DNA of 64,000 nt from Bacteroidia bacterium. GTDB lineage: Bacteria > Bacteroidota > Bacteroidia > B-17B0 > Aurantibacillaceae. Each line of letters opens with the position of its first letter. Position 1 is the first letter of the stretch. Shown piece after piece: positions 45,773 to 55,063 of the stretch. Location of the stretch: NCBI GenBank assembly GCA_016787895.1, contig JAEUTN010000011.1, positions 1 to 64,000 of the forward strand, written 5' to 3'. Under the pieces are notes generated by a model, which made no database searches, was not told where the DNA came from, and saw only the letters and a list, made by a program, of their open reading frames with translations. A program made the position numbers and the translations under genes.

Positions 45773-48379
45773 TTATTGATTTCTTAATTTTTGTAAAATA
45801 TCATCGAGATGTGCCATGTCCTTTATCAGTACTTCCCTGGCTTTGCTGCCTTCAAATGGTCCTATAACGCCCGCGGCCTCAAGCTGGTCCACGATTCTTC
45901 CTGCGCGGTTGTAGCCTAATTTTAATTTTCGTTGAAGAAAGGAGGCACTGCCCTGCTGAAACTGCACTACCAAACGTGCCGCATCATCAAACATCTTATC
46001 CCGGTCGCTCAAATCCACGTCTTCTTTGCCATCCCCTTCTTCTCCAACATATTCCGGTAACAGAAAAGCGCTAGGGTAAGCCCTTTGGTTTCCGATGAAC
46101 TCGGTGATTTTCTCTACTTCAGGGGTATCCACAAAAGCGCACTGAATGCGGATTAAATCGTTACCTGTACTCAACAACATGTCTCCCCGGCCTATCAGCT
46201 GCTCTGCTCCACCGGTGTCCAAAATGGTGCGGCTGTCGATTTTACTGGTGACTCTGAATGCAATTCGCGCCGGGAAATTTGCTTTGATGGTACCCGTGAT
46301 GATATTCACTGAAGGGCGCTGTGTGGCAATAATCAAATGTATCCCAACAGCCCTAGCCAACTGAGCCAAACGGGCAATTGGAGTTTCCACCTCTTTACCC
46401 GCCGTCATAATCAAATCGGCAAACTCATCCACTACAAGTACGATATAAGGCAAAAACTTGTGCCCGTCGTTGGGATTTAATTTGCGCTGCACAAACTTGG
46501 CATTGTATTCCTTAATGTTTCTAACCTGTGCATCCTGAAGAAGGGCATAGCGGTTGTCCATCTCAATACACAGGGAATTTAAAGTATGTATAACCTTGGT
46601 GTTGTCGGTAATAATGGCATCTTCTGAATTCGGTAATTTGGCGAGGAAGTGGCGTTCAATTTTATTGAAGAGCGTCAACTCCACCTTTTTGGGATCCACC
46701 AGAACAAATTTTACCTGCGAAGGGTGTTTTTTGTAGAGCAGAGAAACCAACACCGCGTTTAACCCAACCGATTTACCCTGACCCGTAGCGCCAGCCATTA
46801 AGAGATGAGGCATTTTGGTTAGGTCGGCCACAAATATTTCGTTGCTGATGGTTTTACCAAGCGCGATGGGCAATTCAAATTGAGAGTGATTGAATTTCTC
46901 TGAAGCCATGATGTTCTTCATGGGAACCATTTCCGGATTCTGGTTAGGCACTTCAATACCAATGGTGCCACGTCCGGGAATCGGTGCAATAATGCGAATT
47001 CCAAGAGCAGAAAGGCTTAAGGCAATATCATCTTCCAGATTTTTAATTTTGCTGATACGCACCCCGGCAGCCGGAACAATTTCGTAAAGAGTAACTGTTG
47101 GGCCCACCGTAGCGGTGATTTTATCGATTTCAATACCGTAATTTTTCAGTGTGCTTAAAATGCGGTTTTTGTTGGCGATGAGTTCTTCCTGATTTACCTT
47201 GCTGTGAATGTTACCATAATCGTTCAGCAACTCAAAACCCGGAAAACGATAGGTACCTAAATCCAGGGTAGGATCGTATTCTCCAAACTGTTCTACCAAC
47301 TCAGCGGCTTTATTGCCTTCTTCGAGATTGCTTGGCTCCTGCACCGTTCCGCCAATTTCAAACTCGGGCTCATTCTTGTCTCCGGATGTTTTAGGCTCAG
47401 GCGCTTTTGGCGTTTCGGCAGGCATTTCCAACGATTCAGTGCTTAAGTCAACAACTTGCGGTGTCACTACTTTTTCCTGTGGTTTTTGTAGAACTTCAAA
47501 GTTCAGCAACTCGGCTTCTTCCTCGGCGCTCAGCACCGGCTCTGAACTATCCTGTTTCATGCGGTTTACAAACACAGGTTCTGTTTCAGTGGTGGCAGGA
47601 GTTTCATGAGCACTGGCATCTGACTCTTGATGATTTTCCCGTTGCGGCAAAGAAAAATTCATGTTTATGGTAATCACCAGATAGGTGAGTAAACTAAACG
47701 CAAGCAGAGCAATCAATCCGGAGTTGCCAATGAGATTGGAAATCTGGGCATTGATAAAATAACCAAACCCTCCGCCCATGTAAAAAAGACGTTCTGCAAA
47801 AAAGAAGGATAAAACCAATGAAGACCAGGTGACAACAAACAAACACTTGGCGTAAAAATTAGCGATGGTGTGCACCTGGCGCTGAACAAGTTTTTCAATC
47901 CCTCTTAACACCAGAACCGGAACCAGAACAAAGGACGACACGCCGAACCATTTGTATAAAAACAAATGCGACACCAGCGCGCCGAATTTACCTAACCAGT
48001 TGTTTACTTTGGTGTCAGGCAAAAAAAGTTCGGAAGTGGGGCCCAGCACTTTATCCTGATCGACACTCCAACTAAAAAAATACGATATGAAGGCGATACT
48101 GAGGTAACTTGCGGTAAGCAAAAGCACAAGTCCTCTGATTTTTTGGGCTCGTTCAGAACTATAGATGGACCGGGCGTGTTTAATGTTCTCAAGCAAGCGG
48201 CCCTTTTTAACGGGAAGCGGCTCCTGCTTTTTTTTTGTTGCAGCTGGCTCAGAGGTGTTTTTTGGCTTGCGTTTTTTGTTCACGCCAGGGGATTCCTCTT
48301 CCGGAATGTACTCTTCAATTGCCAGATCGGATTCAACAAGTTCCGGTTCTCTGAATTTATTTTTTTTCCCACTGCTCAT
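45773..48379 (-). CDS. ftsK: DNA translocase FtsK
   Basis: Pumps chromosome ends into daughter cells at division; 868 residues. Four to five membrane segments lie within ~65-245. A Pro/Glu/Thr-rich linker follows (~245-370), then the RecA-like motor with Walker A AGATGQGKS (Lys536) and Walker B IVLVVDEFADL, and the C-terminal gamma domain (GSASFLQRKLKLGYNRAGRI) that binds DNA guide sites. The N-terminal ~65 residues are charged. It precedes lolA on the same strand. Length is normal for the family. Confidence 0.96.
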   Translation of the reverse strand: MSSGKKNKFREPELVESDLAIEEYIPEEESPGVNKKRKPKNTSEPAATKKKQEPLPVKKGRLLENIKHARSIYSSERAQKIRGLVLLLTASYLSIAFISYFFSWSVDQDKVLGPTSELFLPDTKVNNWLGKFGALVSHLFLYKWFGVSSFVLVPVLVLRGIEKLVQRQVHTIANFYAKCLFVVTWSSLVLSFFFAERLFYMGGGFGYFINAQISNLIGNSGLIALLAFSLLTYLVITINMNFSLPQRENHQESDASAHETPATTETEPVFVNRMKQDSSEPVLSAEEEAELLNFEVLQKPQEKVVTPQVVDLSTESLEMPAETPKAPEPKTSGDKNEPEFEIGGTVQEPSNLEEGNKAAELVEQFGEYDPTLDLGTYRFPGFELLNDYGNIHSKVNQEELIANKNRILSTLKNYGIEIDKITATVGPTVTLYEIVPAAGVRISKIKNLEDDIALSLSALGIRIIAPIPGRGTIGIEVPNQNPEMVPMKNIMASEKFNHSQFELPIALGKTISNEIFVADLTKMPHLLMAGATGQGKSVGLNAVLVSLLYKKHPSQVKFVLVDPKKVELTLFNKIERHFLAKLPNSEDAIITDNTKVIHTLNSLCIEMDNRYALLQDAQVRNIKEYNAKFVQRKLNPNDGHKFLPYIVLVVDEFADLIMTAGKEVETPIARLAQLARAVGIHLIIATQRPSVNIITGTIKANFPARIAFRVTSKIDSRTILDTGGAEQLIGRGDMLLSTGNDLIRIQCAFVDTPEVEKITEFIGNQRAYPSAFLLPEYVGEEGDGKEDVDLSDRDKMFDDAARLVVQFQQGSASFLQRKLKLGYNRAGRIVDQLEAAGVIGPFEGSKAREVLIKDMAHLDDILQKLRNQ

Positions 48380-48492
48380 TAACCTTTAAATGTAGTGCTT
48401 AAGGCCAAAAGATGGGTTTTCAGAAAAGCAATGTTTTTCACCATTCATTGTTAATCAAAAAACAGGTATTTTTACCACTCACAGCCGTATTT

Positions 48493-50388
48493 ATGCTTAA
48501 AAATCTATGTTTCTCTCTGTTTTTCTTCTTCGTTTGGAGCACTTCACTCTATTCTCAAAAAATTGACAGTACCTGGGCCTACGCCAATTACAGCAAGGAT
48601 GAAATTTACATTCCCATGCGCGATGGGGTAAAACTGTTCACCACTGTTTATAGTCCGGTTGACCGCAGTGAATTCCATCCTATATTAATGATGCGCACCC
48701 CATATTCTGTTGCGCCTTATGGTAAGGGCATCATTTCACCACGCCTTTACACCACCTACTGGAAACGTTACCTTGAGGAAGGTTATATCATTGTAATGCA
48801 GGACGTGCGTGGGCGATACATGAGTGAAGGGGAGTTTGAAGATGTAAAACCTTTTAACGCCGACAAAAGCAGCAGAGACGAGTCGGATGAGGCCAGTGAT
48901 GCTTATGACACCATCGACTGGTTATTGAAACATGTCGGAGGAAACAATGGAAATGTTGGAGTACTGGGCGTTTCCTATCCCGGCTTTTATGCCACCATGG
49001 CCGCCGCCAGCCGTCACCCCAACTTAAAAGCTGTAAGCCCTCAGGCACCGGTTACCGATTGGTTTATGGGAGATGATTTTCACCACAACGGCGCTTTTGC
49101 ATTGATGGATGGATTCAGCTTTTATTATTCATTCGGGAAAACACGGGTTAAACCCGGCACCACTAGCCCAAAAGGTTTTGTATTTCCTGAAAAGGACGCT
49201 TATAATTTTCATTTGAAACAAGGCGCTCTTAAAAATTACAGAAAGTTGATGGGCGACAGTGTAAAGTTCTGGGATGTGATGATGAAGCACCCCAACTACG
49301 ATACCTTTTGGCAATCGAGGGATGCCAGGAAAGCCTGCAATAACATCAAAGCTTCAATGCTGGTGGTAGGCGGCACATTTGACGCCGAAGATTGTTTTGG
49401 TGCCTGGAACTTATATAAAGCCCTGGTAAAACAATCTCCTTCCACCAGTTCTCGACTGGTAATGGGACCCTGGTTTCACGGAGGCTGGGGCCGTTCAGAA
49501 GGATCGCATTTGGGGGATGTGCGTTTTGGTTCAAGCACATCGCAGCATTATCAAAACAACCTGGAAGTGCCTTTTTTTAATTACCACCTGAAATTTAAAG
49601 GCACCATTGAATCCATGCCTCAAGCCAGTATTTTTTTCAGCGGCGAAAACAAATGGAAGACCTTTGAAACCTGGCCACCACGGAACACAGAGCAAAAAAA
49701 ACTATACCTGCAAAACAAAAACGGTTTAAGTTTTGAAGTCCCAAAAATCAAAGAGGGGTTTTCAAACTACCTCAGCGACCCTCAAAAGCCGGTGCCATAT
49801 ACCGATGAGGTGCATTTAAAAAGAACCAAAGAATACATGGTGGACGATCAGCGATTTGCAGCCCGGCGACCCGATGTGCTGGTGTTTACCACCGAGGTGT
49901 TGAACAAGGATTTGGTTTTGGCAGGACCGGTGATTGCTGAGTTGTTGGTGAGCCTGAGCACCAGCGATGCCGATTTTGTTGTAAAACTCATAGATGTATT
50001 CCCCGATGATTTTGCATACAATGTCAATTATTGCTGCAGAGGGGTCGACAAAGAAACAGAAATGGCCGGTTACCAAATGCTGGTGAGAGGAGAAATCATG
50101 CGTGGAAAATTCAGAAAAAGTTTCGAAAAGCCTGAACCTTTTGAGCCCGGTAAAATTGAACAGGTAAAATTTGAACTGCCTGATGTGGCCCATACCTTCA
50201 AAAAAGGCCATAAGCTGATGATACAAATTCAAAGCTCCTGGTTCCCTTTGTTTGACAGAAACCCTCAACAATTCACCAACATTTATACCTGTTCTGAAGA
50301 TGAATTTGTGCCCTGTGAAATTAAAATTCATCACAACAGCGAGAACCCTTCCTGTATTTGGTTACCCGTTTTAAACGAAACAAAATGA
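48493..50388 (+). CDS. CocE/NonD (X-Pro dipeptidyl-peptidase, S15-like) hydrolase
   Basis: A secreted alpha/beta hydrolase of 631 residues from ATG at 48493; the in-frame ATG at 48412 would spoil the signal peptide (LKNLCFSLFFFFVWSTSLYSQ). The nucleophile is in LGVSYPGFYATMAA; the acid and base are likely in GGTFDAEDCFG and MGPWFHGGWGR. N-terminal IPMRDGVKLFTTVYSP and the C-terminal X-Pro-type beta domain (KRTKEYMVDDQRFAARRPDVLVF, GHKLMIQIQSSWFP) are typical. It could cleave Xaa-Pro dipeptides, or esters like CocE. Overlaps the small membrane peptide frame by four bases. Confidence 0.88.
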   Translation: MLKNLCFSLFFFFVWSTSLYSQKIDSTWAYANYSKDEIYIPMRDGVKLFTTVYSPVDRSEFHPILMMRTPYSVAPYGKGIISPRLYTTYWKRYLEEGYIIVMQDVRGRYMSEGEFEDVKPFNADKSSRDESDEASDAYDTIDWLLKHVGGNNGNVGVLGVSYPGFYATMAAASRHPNLKAVSPQAPVTDWFMGDDFHHNGAFALMDGFSFYYSFGKTRVKPGTTSPKGFVFPEKDAYNFHLKQGALKNYRKLMGDSVKFWDVMMKHPNYDTFWQSRDARKACNNIKASMLVVGGTFDAEDCFGAWNLYKALVKQSPSTSSRLVMGPWFHGGWGRSEGSHLGDVRFGSSTSQHYQNNLEVPFFNYHLKFKGTIESMPQASIFFSGENKWKTFETWPPRNTEQKKLYLQNKNGLSFEVPKIKEGFSNYLSDPQKPVPYTDEVHLKRTKEYMVDDQRFAARRPDVLVFTTEVLNKDLVLAGPVIAELLVSLSTSDADFVVKLIDVFPDDFAYNVNYCCRGVDKETEMAGYQMLVRGEIMRGKFRKSFEKPEPFEPGKIEQVKFELPDVAHTFKKGHKLMIQIQSSWFPLFDRNPQQFTNIYTCSEDEFVPCEIKIHHNSENPSCIWLPVLNETK

Positions 50389-50510
50389 TGCAATCAGTTC
50401 TCGTGATAACGCTTGTTTGCCTTTCGGCCCTCTACCTGCTCTACCGTTTATTGCCGTTCAGATACTGTAAAGTAAAGAAGGAGAATTGTTCCTGCGATAA
50501 AGCGTCCTGA
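50385..50510 (+). CDS. Small Cys-containing membrane peptide
   Basis: A 41-codon open frame not previously listed for its length. Its ATG overlaps the preceding stop (ATGATG/TGA), and nnr starts two bases after its own stop, so it fits tightly into an operon. The peptide has one hydrophobic segment (VLVITLVCLSALYLLYRLL) followed by basic residues and a Cys-rich end with CKVKKENCSCDK. The layout resembles FeoB-associated Cys-rich membrane peptides, but no feoB is near. Translation is inferred from position and codon content only. Confidence 0.55.
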   Translation: MMQSVLVITLVCLSALYLLYRLLPFRYCKVKKENCSCDKAS

Positions 50511-50512
50511 GC

Positions 50513-52042
50513 ATGAAAATCTTCCGCGCTGAACAAATCAGGGCCATTGACGCCTACACCATTCAACACGAACCGGTTTTGTCCATCGACCTGATGGAAC
50601 GTGCTGCCCTGGCCTGTTTTAAAGCGCTTGAAGGAAAAGTGAACAAAAATGAACCCCTTCATGTTTTCTGCGGCCTGGGCAACAATGGAGGAGACGGACT
50701 GGCTTTAACACGACTGCTGAACCAAAACGGATTCAACGCGATGGCTTACCTAATCCATCACAGCGATAAAGCAAGTAAGGACAATCAGATTAATCACAAA
50801 CGTTTAAAATCATCCTATCCCAAAAAACTTCAGGAGATCAAGGATGCGGCTGAACTCAGTAAACTGCCCAAAGAACGTTTCAAAACAATTATTGATGCGC
50901 TTTTGGGAACCGGCTTAAACAAAGCGCCTGAAGGACTATTGGCCGACACCATTGATTTTATCAATGCCTGCCCTTCGGCTACTGTTTACAGCATCGATGT
51001 GCCAAGTGGATTATATGGCGATGTATCTTCTGCTCAAAACATCCATAGGGTTAAAGCCAATTGTGTATTGACTTTTCAATTTCCCAAACTGGGATTTTTA
51101 ATGGCAGAGAACGCTGAATACGTAAAGAATTTTGAAGTGCTCGACATTGGTTTACACCCGGATGCCATTGCTCAACAAACCACCTCCTTTCATTACATTG
51201 GCCGGGACCTGATAAGCGCGCTCTTAAAGCACCGTACAAAATTTTCACACAAGGGAACGCATGGGCACGGTTTACTGCTGGCCGGAAGCCGGGGAAAAAG
51301 TGGCGCGGCCATTATTGCCGCTAAAGCTTGTATGAAAAGTGGTGCGGGTTTACTCACAGTACATTCTACCAAAGCAACACTCAGCGCTTTGTTACAACAT
51401 TTACCGGAGGCCATGAGCAGCGCCGACTCCAATCCGGATTACATTTCTGAAACCCATCACCCCGAAAAATTCGAAGCCATTGCGTTTGGTCCCGGCGTTG
51501 GAATGAATGAGGAAACACAAGCTGTGCTAAAAAAAATCCTTCACTATTCAACAGGTGCTTTGCTGATGGATGCCGATGGGCTGAACATCCTTTCAGAAAA
51601 TAAAACCTGGCTGAATTTTATGCCGGCACATGTTATTCTTACACCCCATGTTAAAGAGTTCGATCGATTGACGGTGAATCATAGCAGCGATTTTGAAAGA
51701 CTGGAATCTGCCCGCCAATTTGCGGCACGTTACCGTTGTATTCTTGTTCTTAAATCAGCCCATACAGCCATTGCCATGCCCGACGGCACGGTGTTTTTTA
51801 ATTCCACCGGAAACCCGGGTTTGGCCAAAGCCGGAAGCGGTGATGGTTTAACCGGTATTTTATTGGGTTTACTGTGCAGAACCTATACGCCTGCTCAGGC
51901 AGCGCTTATTGGCGTTTACCTGCATGGTTTAGCAGCCGACCGTTGCGCAAAAAAAATGAGCATGGAAAGTATGCTCATTTCTGATGTAATTGAAGACCTG
52001 CCTTCCGCATTTCTCGAACTTGAGAAAAGTGCTACTATATAA
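50513..52042 (+). CDS. nnr: Bifunctional NAD(P)H-hydrate epimerase / ADP-dependent dehydratase
   Basis: Repairs hydrated NAD(P)H, 509 residues in two domains. The N-terminal YjeF_N epimerase (1-215) has GLGNNGGDGLALTRLL and DALLGTGL; the C-terminal ribokinase-like dehydratase (225-500) has HGHGLLLAGSRGKSGA, GPGVGMNEET, LTPHVKEFDRL and GNPGLAKAGSGDGLTG. Start ATG at 50513 lies two bases after the small peptide frame. A strong hairpin follows the stop in the convergent gap with the cox operon. Confidence 0.95.
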   Translation: MKIFRAEQIRAIDAYTIQHEPVLSIDLMERAALACFKALEGKVNKNEPLHVFCGLGNNGGDGLALTRLLNQNGFNAMAYLIHHSDKASKDNQINHKRLKSSYPKKLQEIKDAAELSKLPKERFKTIIDALLGTGLNKAPEGLLADTIDFINACPSATVYSIDVPSGLYGDVSSAQNIHRVKANCVLTFQFPKLGFLMAENAEYVKNFEVLDIGLHPDAIAQQTTSFHYIGRDLISALLKHRTKFSHKGTHGHGLLLAGSRGKSGAAIIAAKACMKSGAGLLTVHSTKATLSALLQHLPEAMSSADSNPDYISETHHPEKFEAIAFGPGVGMNEETQAVLKKILHYSTGALLMDADGLNILSENKTWLNFMPAHVILTPHVKEFDRLTVNHSSDFERLESARQFAARYRCILVLKSAHTAIAMPDGTVFFNSTGNPGLAKAGSGDGLTGILLGLLCRTYTPAQAALIGVYLHGLAADRCAKKMSMESMLISDVIEDLPSAFLELEKSATI

Positions 52043-52050
52043 ATAAAAAA

Positions 52051-52070
52051 AGCCACTCCGAAGAGTGGCT
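52051..52070 (-). terminator. Intrinsic terminator, mainly for the cox operon
   Basis: An 8-bp stem AGCCACTC / GAGTGGCT with loop CGAA between two convergent stops. The minus-strand tail is a run of seven T (cox side); the plus-strand tail is weaker. Confidence 0.75.
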
Positions 52071-52091
52071 TAAAAATGAAGGTTTTGAGGT

Positions 52092-52565
52092 TTAATGGTG
52101 AACCTCCTCCGCGGCGGCACCTGCAGCGGGTTCAGCAGCATGATGGCCATGGTGTTTTCTGAGTTCTTCCTGCTGTTTCACAAAAATAGGATCAACCCTG
52201 GTGAGGTTACCGGATGAGCCGGCGTAGGTTCCTTCGGTGAGAACAATAAATATGGTATACAGCATAAAAATGATGTAAGGCATTAAAATGACGTATTTGA
52301 AAAACTTCACTTCATGACCCAGGTGCATAAACCAAAGCACAATGGCCGCCGCCTTAACGATGGTTAAGGAGATAAACAGGGTTTTTAACCACCAGGAGCC
52401 GCTCCAGCCCTGGCTTGGAGCCATAAAACCGATGATTAATTCAAAAATAGTGATGGCCAGCATCACCCAGAACACGTTCCATAATGTTTTGCGTCCCTTT
52501 TTTCCCTCCTCTTCGCCGTGATTACTCATCACTTCGTATTGCGGGTAATTGTCGTGAAATTCCAT
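52092..52565 (-). CDS. Cytochrome c oxidase subunit IV family protein
   Basis: A 157-residue membrane protein with three hydrophobic segments (VMLAITIFELIIGFMAP, LFISLTIVKAAAIVLWFMHLG, YVILMPYIIFMLYTIFIVLT). The pattern VKAxxIVLWFMHLGHE is typical of the caa3-type subunit IV (CtaF/CoxD) in Bacteroidota. The C-terminal tail is Ala/His-rich. It is the last of four minus-strand genes after cyoE and two subunit III genes, with 32 bases before it. Subunits I and II are not in the window. Confidence 0.85.
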   Translation of the reverse strand: MEFHDNYPQYEVMSNHGEEEGKKGRKTLWNVFWVMLAITIFELIIGFMAPSQGWSGSWWLKTLFISLTIVKAAAIVLWFMHLGHEVKFFKYVILMPYIIFMLYTIFIVLTEGTYAGSSGNLTRVDPIFVKQQEELRKHHGHHAAEPAAGAAAEEVHH

Positions 52566-52597
52566 AGTCTAAGATTTTTTAATACAATAAATACGTT

Positions 52598-53323
52598 TTA
52601 CAACAGATAAAAGAAGGTAAACACAAACACCCACACCAAATCCACAAAGTGCCAGTACAAGCCCACTTTTTCCACCATTTCATAATGACCGCGGCGCTGG
52701 TAAGTGCCTTTGATCACATTGAGGAAGATGATAAAGTTCAGCACCACCCCGCTAAACACGTGCGTTCCGTGGAAACCGGTAATAAAAAAGAAATAATTGG
52801 CGAATTGCGGCACTCCATATTCATTCGTGGTCATATTGGCGCCGTGAAACACCTGCTGCACGTAAGCGCCTTTTTCCATGTCCCAAACGTTACGCAAAGC
52901 GCCTGCATCGGTTCCGATAATAAAGTGGTACCACTCCCAGGCCTGAGAACCAACGAAAGCAAGTCCCCCGATAATGGTCCAGAACATCCAAACGGTAACC
53001 CCTCGTTTGTCCATACGATGACCGGCTTCAACGGCAAGCACCATGGTAACAGATGACATGATGAGGATAAACGTCATTAATCCCACATATGCCAATGGAA
53101 TGTGTTGTTCAACAAAAGGAAAGTGTGTGAACACATTCTCCGCTTTCGGCCAAACTTCAGCGTATTTGTGACGGATGAAGCCATAAGACACCAACAAACC
53201 ACCAAAGGTTAAAGCGTCGGATACCAGGAAGAACCACATGAACAATTTCCCGTAACTTATCCTGAACGGGGATTGACCTCCGCCCCAGGCTTCTTTCACA
53301 TCAATTTCAGCTGTATGAGACAT
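52598..53323 (-). CDS. Cytochrome c oxidase subunit III
   Basis: A 241-residue oxidase subunit with seven membrane segments. Conserved blocks are MWFFLVSDALTFGGLL, VGSQAWEWYHFI, FFFITGFHGTHVFSGVVLN and GLYWHFVDLVWVFVF. Subunit III stabilises the catalytic core. It follows a second, shorter subunit III gene after 30 bases. Two subunit III-type genes in tandem is a common Bacteroidota arrangement. Confidence 0.93.
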   Translation of the reverse strand: MSHTAEIDVKEAWGGGQSPFRISYGKLFMWFFLVSDALTFGGLLVSYGFIRHKYAEVWPKAENVFTHFPFVEQHIPLAYVGLMTFILIMSSVTMVLAVEAGHRMDKRGVTVWMFWTIIGGLAFVGSQAWEWYHFIIGTDAGALRNVWDMEKGAYVQQVFHGANMTTNEYGVPQFANYFFFITGFHGTHVFSGVVLNFIIFLNVIKGTYQRRGHYEMVEKVGLYWHFVDLVWVFVFTFFYLL

Positions 53324-53353
53324 GTTAAATTAGATTAATTTTTGCTTGCAATA

Positions 53354-53962
53354 TTAGCGATAAAAATATAAAAACAAAAACAAATATACCCAGAGCAAAT
53401 CAAGAAAATGCCAATAGATGGCTGTTAGTTCCAGCCCCAGATAATCGGAAGAGGAATAGCGTTTTAACAAGGACTTTGTAAAACTCACCATTAATGCCAG
53501 AAGGCCTCCAACCATGTGAGCCAGATGCACAAGGGCAATGAGGTAGAGGAAAGAACCCGAGGCGTTGCTGTATTTACCAATAAAATAAATTCCCTGAGCT
53601 GTAAGTTGTTTCCAGCCTTCGTATTGAGTGAAGAAAAAAGCGATGCCTAAAACCAGAGTTATGAACAAAGCAATGGAGGTCAGGCGGTGATTGTCTTTTT
53701 TAATGGCTCTTTGCGCCAGAAGCATACTTACACTGCTTGTAACGATTATCGCTGTGCTGAGAATAACAATTCCCGGCAATTGAAATACCAGCCAGTTGCC
53801 GTTATCCGCCCTTACCACATAGGCACTGGTGAGACCGGCAAACAACATCACAATACTTACAATCCCCACGTAAAGTAAAGGTTTAGCGGCCTTTCGCTGC
53901 GCCTTTTTTATTTCTTCACGGTGCATTCCGCTTTTTTTAACTGTAGTGCTTTCTGAATCCAT
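53354..53962 (-). CDS. Cytochrome c oxidase subunit III-like protein (short)
   Basis: A 202-residue heme-copper oxidase subunit III homologue with about five membrane segments (PLLYVGIVSIVMLFAGLTSA, ALVHLAHMVGGLLALMVSF, LELTAIYWHFLDLLWVYLF). It lacks part of the N-terminal helices of the 241-residue paralogue downstream. It starts three bases after cyoE ends. It may work in the same complex as its neighbour. Confidence 0.88.
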   Translation of the reverse strand: MDSESTTVKKSGMHREEIKKAQRKAAKPLLYVGIVSIVMLFAGLTSAYVVRADNGNWLVFQLPGIVILSTAIIVTSSVSMLLAQRAIKKDNHRLTSIALFITLVLGIAFFFTQYEGWKQLTAQGIYFIGKYSNASGSFLYLIALVHLAHMVGGLLALMVSFTKSLLKRYSSSDYLGLELTAIYWHFLDLLWVYLFLFLYFYR

Positions 53963-53965
53963 AAT

Positions 53966-54874
53966 TTAATATTTGGTCATGAGGGCTACCTGTACCACCG
54001 GCAGATAAACGAGGGTAACCAGGAATAATTTTTTAGCGTACGTGTCGCTTGGTAAACGGTAAAAATTATAAGCCTGAAGTAAGAGGGCCAGGCCGCAAAA
54101 CACCGCCACCATTGTGCTTAACAATCCAACAAAATGAAACGCGAAAGGGAAAATACTTACCATCAGCAAAAAAGCACTGTAAAGCAGAATCTGAAACTTT
54201 GAAAATGCATCCTTGCCGTTTTTTGAAGGCAGCAAATGAAAATCGGCACGGGCGTAATCTTCGTCGTTAAACCAGGCCAGGGACCAAAAATGGGGAAACT
54301 GCCAAACAAACTGAATAAGGAACAATAACACGGCAAAAAAACCAAAATGCCCGAAGCCTTCAGTAGCCGCCACACCTCCAATTAAGGTGGGCAATGCGCC
54401 CGGAAAAGCACCAACAAACACCGAAAAAGGCGTAATCCGTTTAAGCGGAGTATACACCAAAGCATACAGAACAATGGATAAAAATCCGAGTATACCGCAA
54501 AGCGGATTGGTATAAACCCAAAGCAGGATAGTGCCGGTTACACCAAGAATAGAACAGGCCCAAAAAGCTTCGGTCACACTCAATACTTCAACCGGTAATG
54601 GGCGTGTTTTGGTTCTTTCCATTAATCTGTCGAGGTCCTTTTCAATAATCTGGTTGAAGCCATTGGCTGAAGCCGTAACAAGCAATCCGCCAAGCATTAA
54701 CACGAGGGCTTTTAGCCAATTGATTTCCTCCGCCACTGTAAAATAGGTAATCACGGCCGAAAACACCACAAGGGCACTCAGCCTTAATTTCCCAAGGCGC
54801 AAATAACCTGAAAACTTAGAGTATTTTAGTGAATTGTAAGGAATATCCGAAGCAAAACTTTCCAAGAGGCGCAA
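53966..54874 (-). CDS. cyoE: Protoheme IX farnesyltransferase
   Basis: Adds a farnesyl group to heme b to make heme O for the oxidase, 302 residues if TTG at 54874 is the start. Nine hydrophobic segments and the two Asp-rich motifs NGFNQIIEKDLDRLMERT and SLAWFNDEDYARADFHLLP are clear. No ATG exists near the N-terminus; TTG at 54865 or another codon may be used, because a TAnnTTTG box lies over the first TTG. It heads the four-gene cox operon, whose next gene starts three bases after it. Confidence 0.92.
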   Translation of the reverse strand: MRLLESFASDIPYNSLKYSKFSGYLRLGKLRLSALVVFSAVITYFTVAEEINWLKALVLMLGGLLVTASANGFNQIIEKDLDRLMERTKTRPLPVEVLSVTEAFWACSILGVTGTILLWVYTNPLCGILGFLSIVLYALVYTPLKRITPFSVFVGAFPGALPTLIGGVAATEGFGHFGFFAVLLFLIQFVWQFPHFWSLAWFNDEDYARADFHLLPSKNGKDAFSKFQILLYSAFLLMVSIFPFAFHFVGLLSTMVAVFCGLALLLQAYNFYRLPSDTYAKKLFLVTLVYLPVVQVALMTKY

Positions 54875-54879
54875 ATTTA
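54872..54879 (-). promoter_or_regulatory. Putative -7 box (TAAATTTG) of the cyoE/cox operon
   Basis: Minus-strand exact TAnnTTTG match overlapping the TTG at 54874. If real, translation starts downstream, for example at TTG 54865, on a nearly leaderless mRNA. Confidence 0.4.
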
Positions 54880-55028
54880 GCAGATAAATCCCTAAAACCT
54901 GAACTTCGTCTTAAAATTCAGGGAATTCAACGAAATATGTTTAAAAGCGCAACTATTTGGGCTTTCTGGACGTAAGAGTGCTAATTAACATTTATAGGAA
55001 AAAAAGAGCCAAATCTCAAATTATTCTT

Positions 55029-55036
55029 TACTTTTG
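55029..55036 (+). promoter_or_regulatory. Putative -7 box (TACTTTTG) of the TPR lipoprotein gene
   Basis: Exact TAnnTTTG match 27 bases before the ATG at 55064; it supports this ATG over the earlier in-frame start at 55034. Confidence 0.55.
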
Positions 55037-55063
55037 TTCGCTATAAAACCTAAAAGTTCAACA

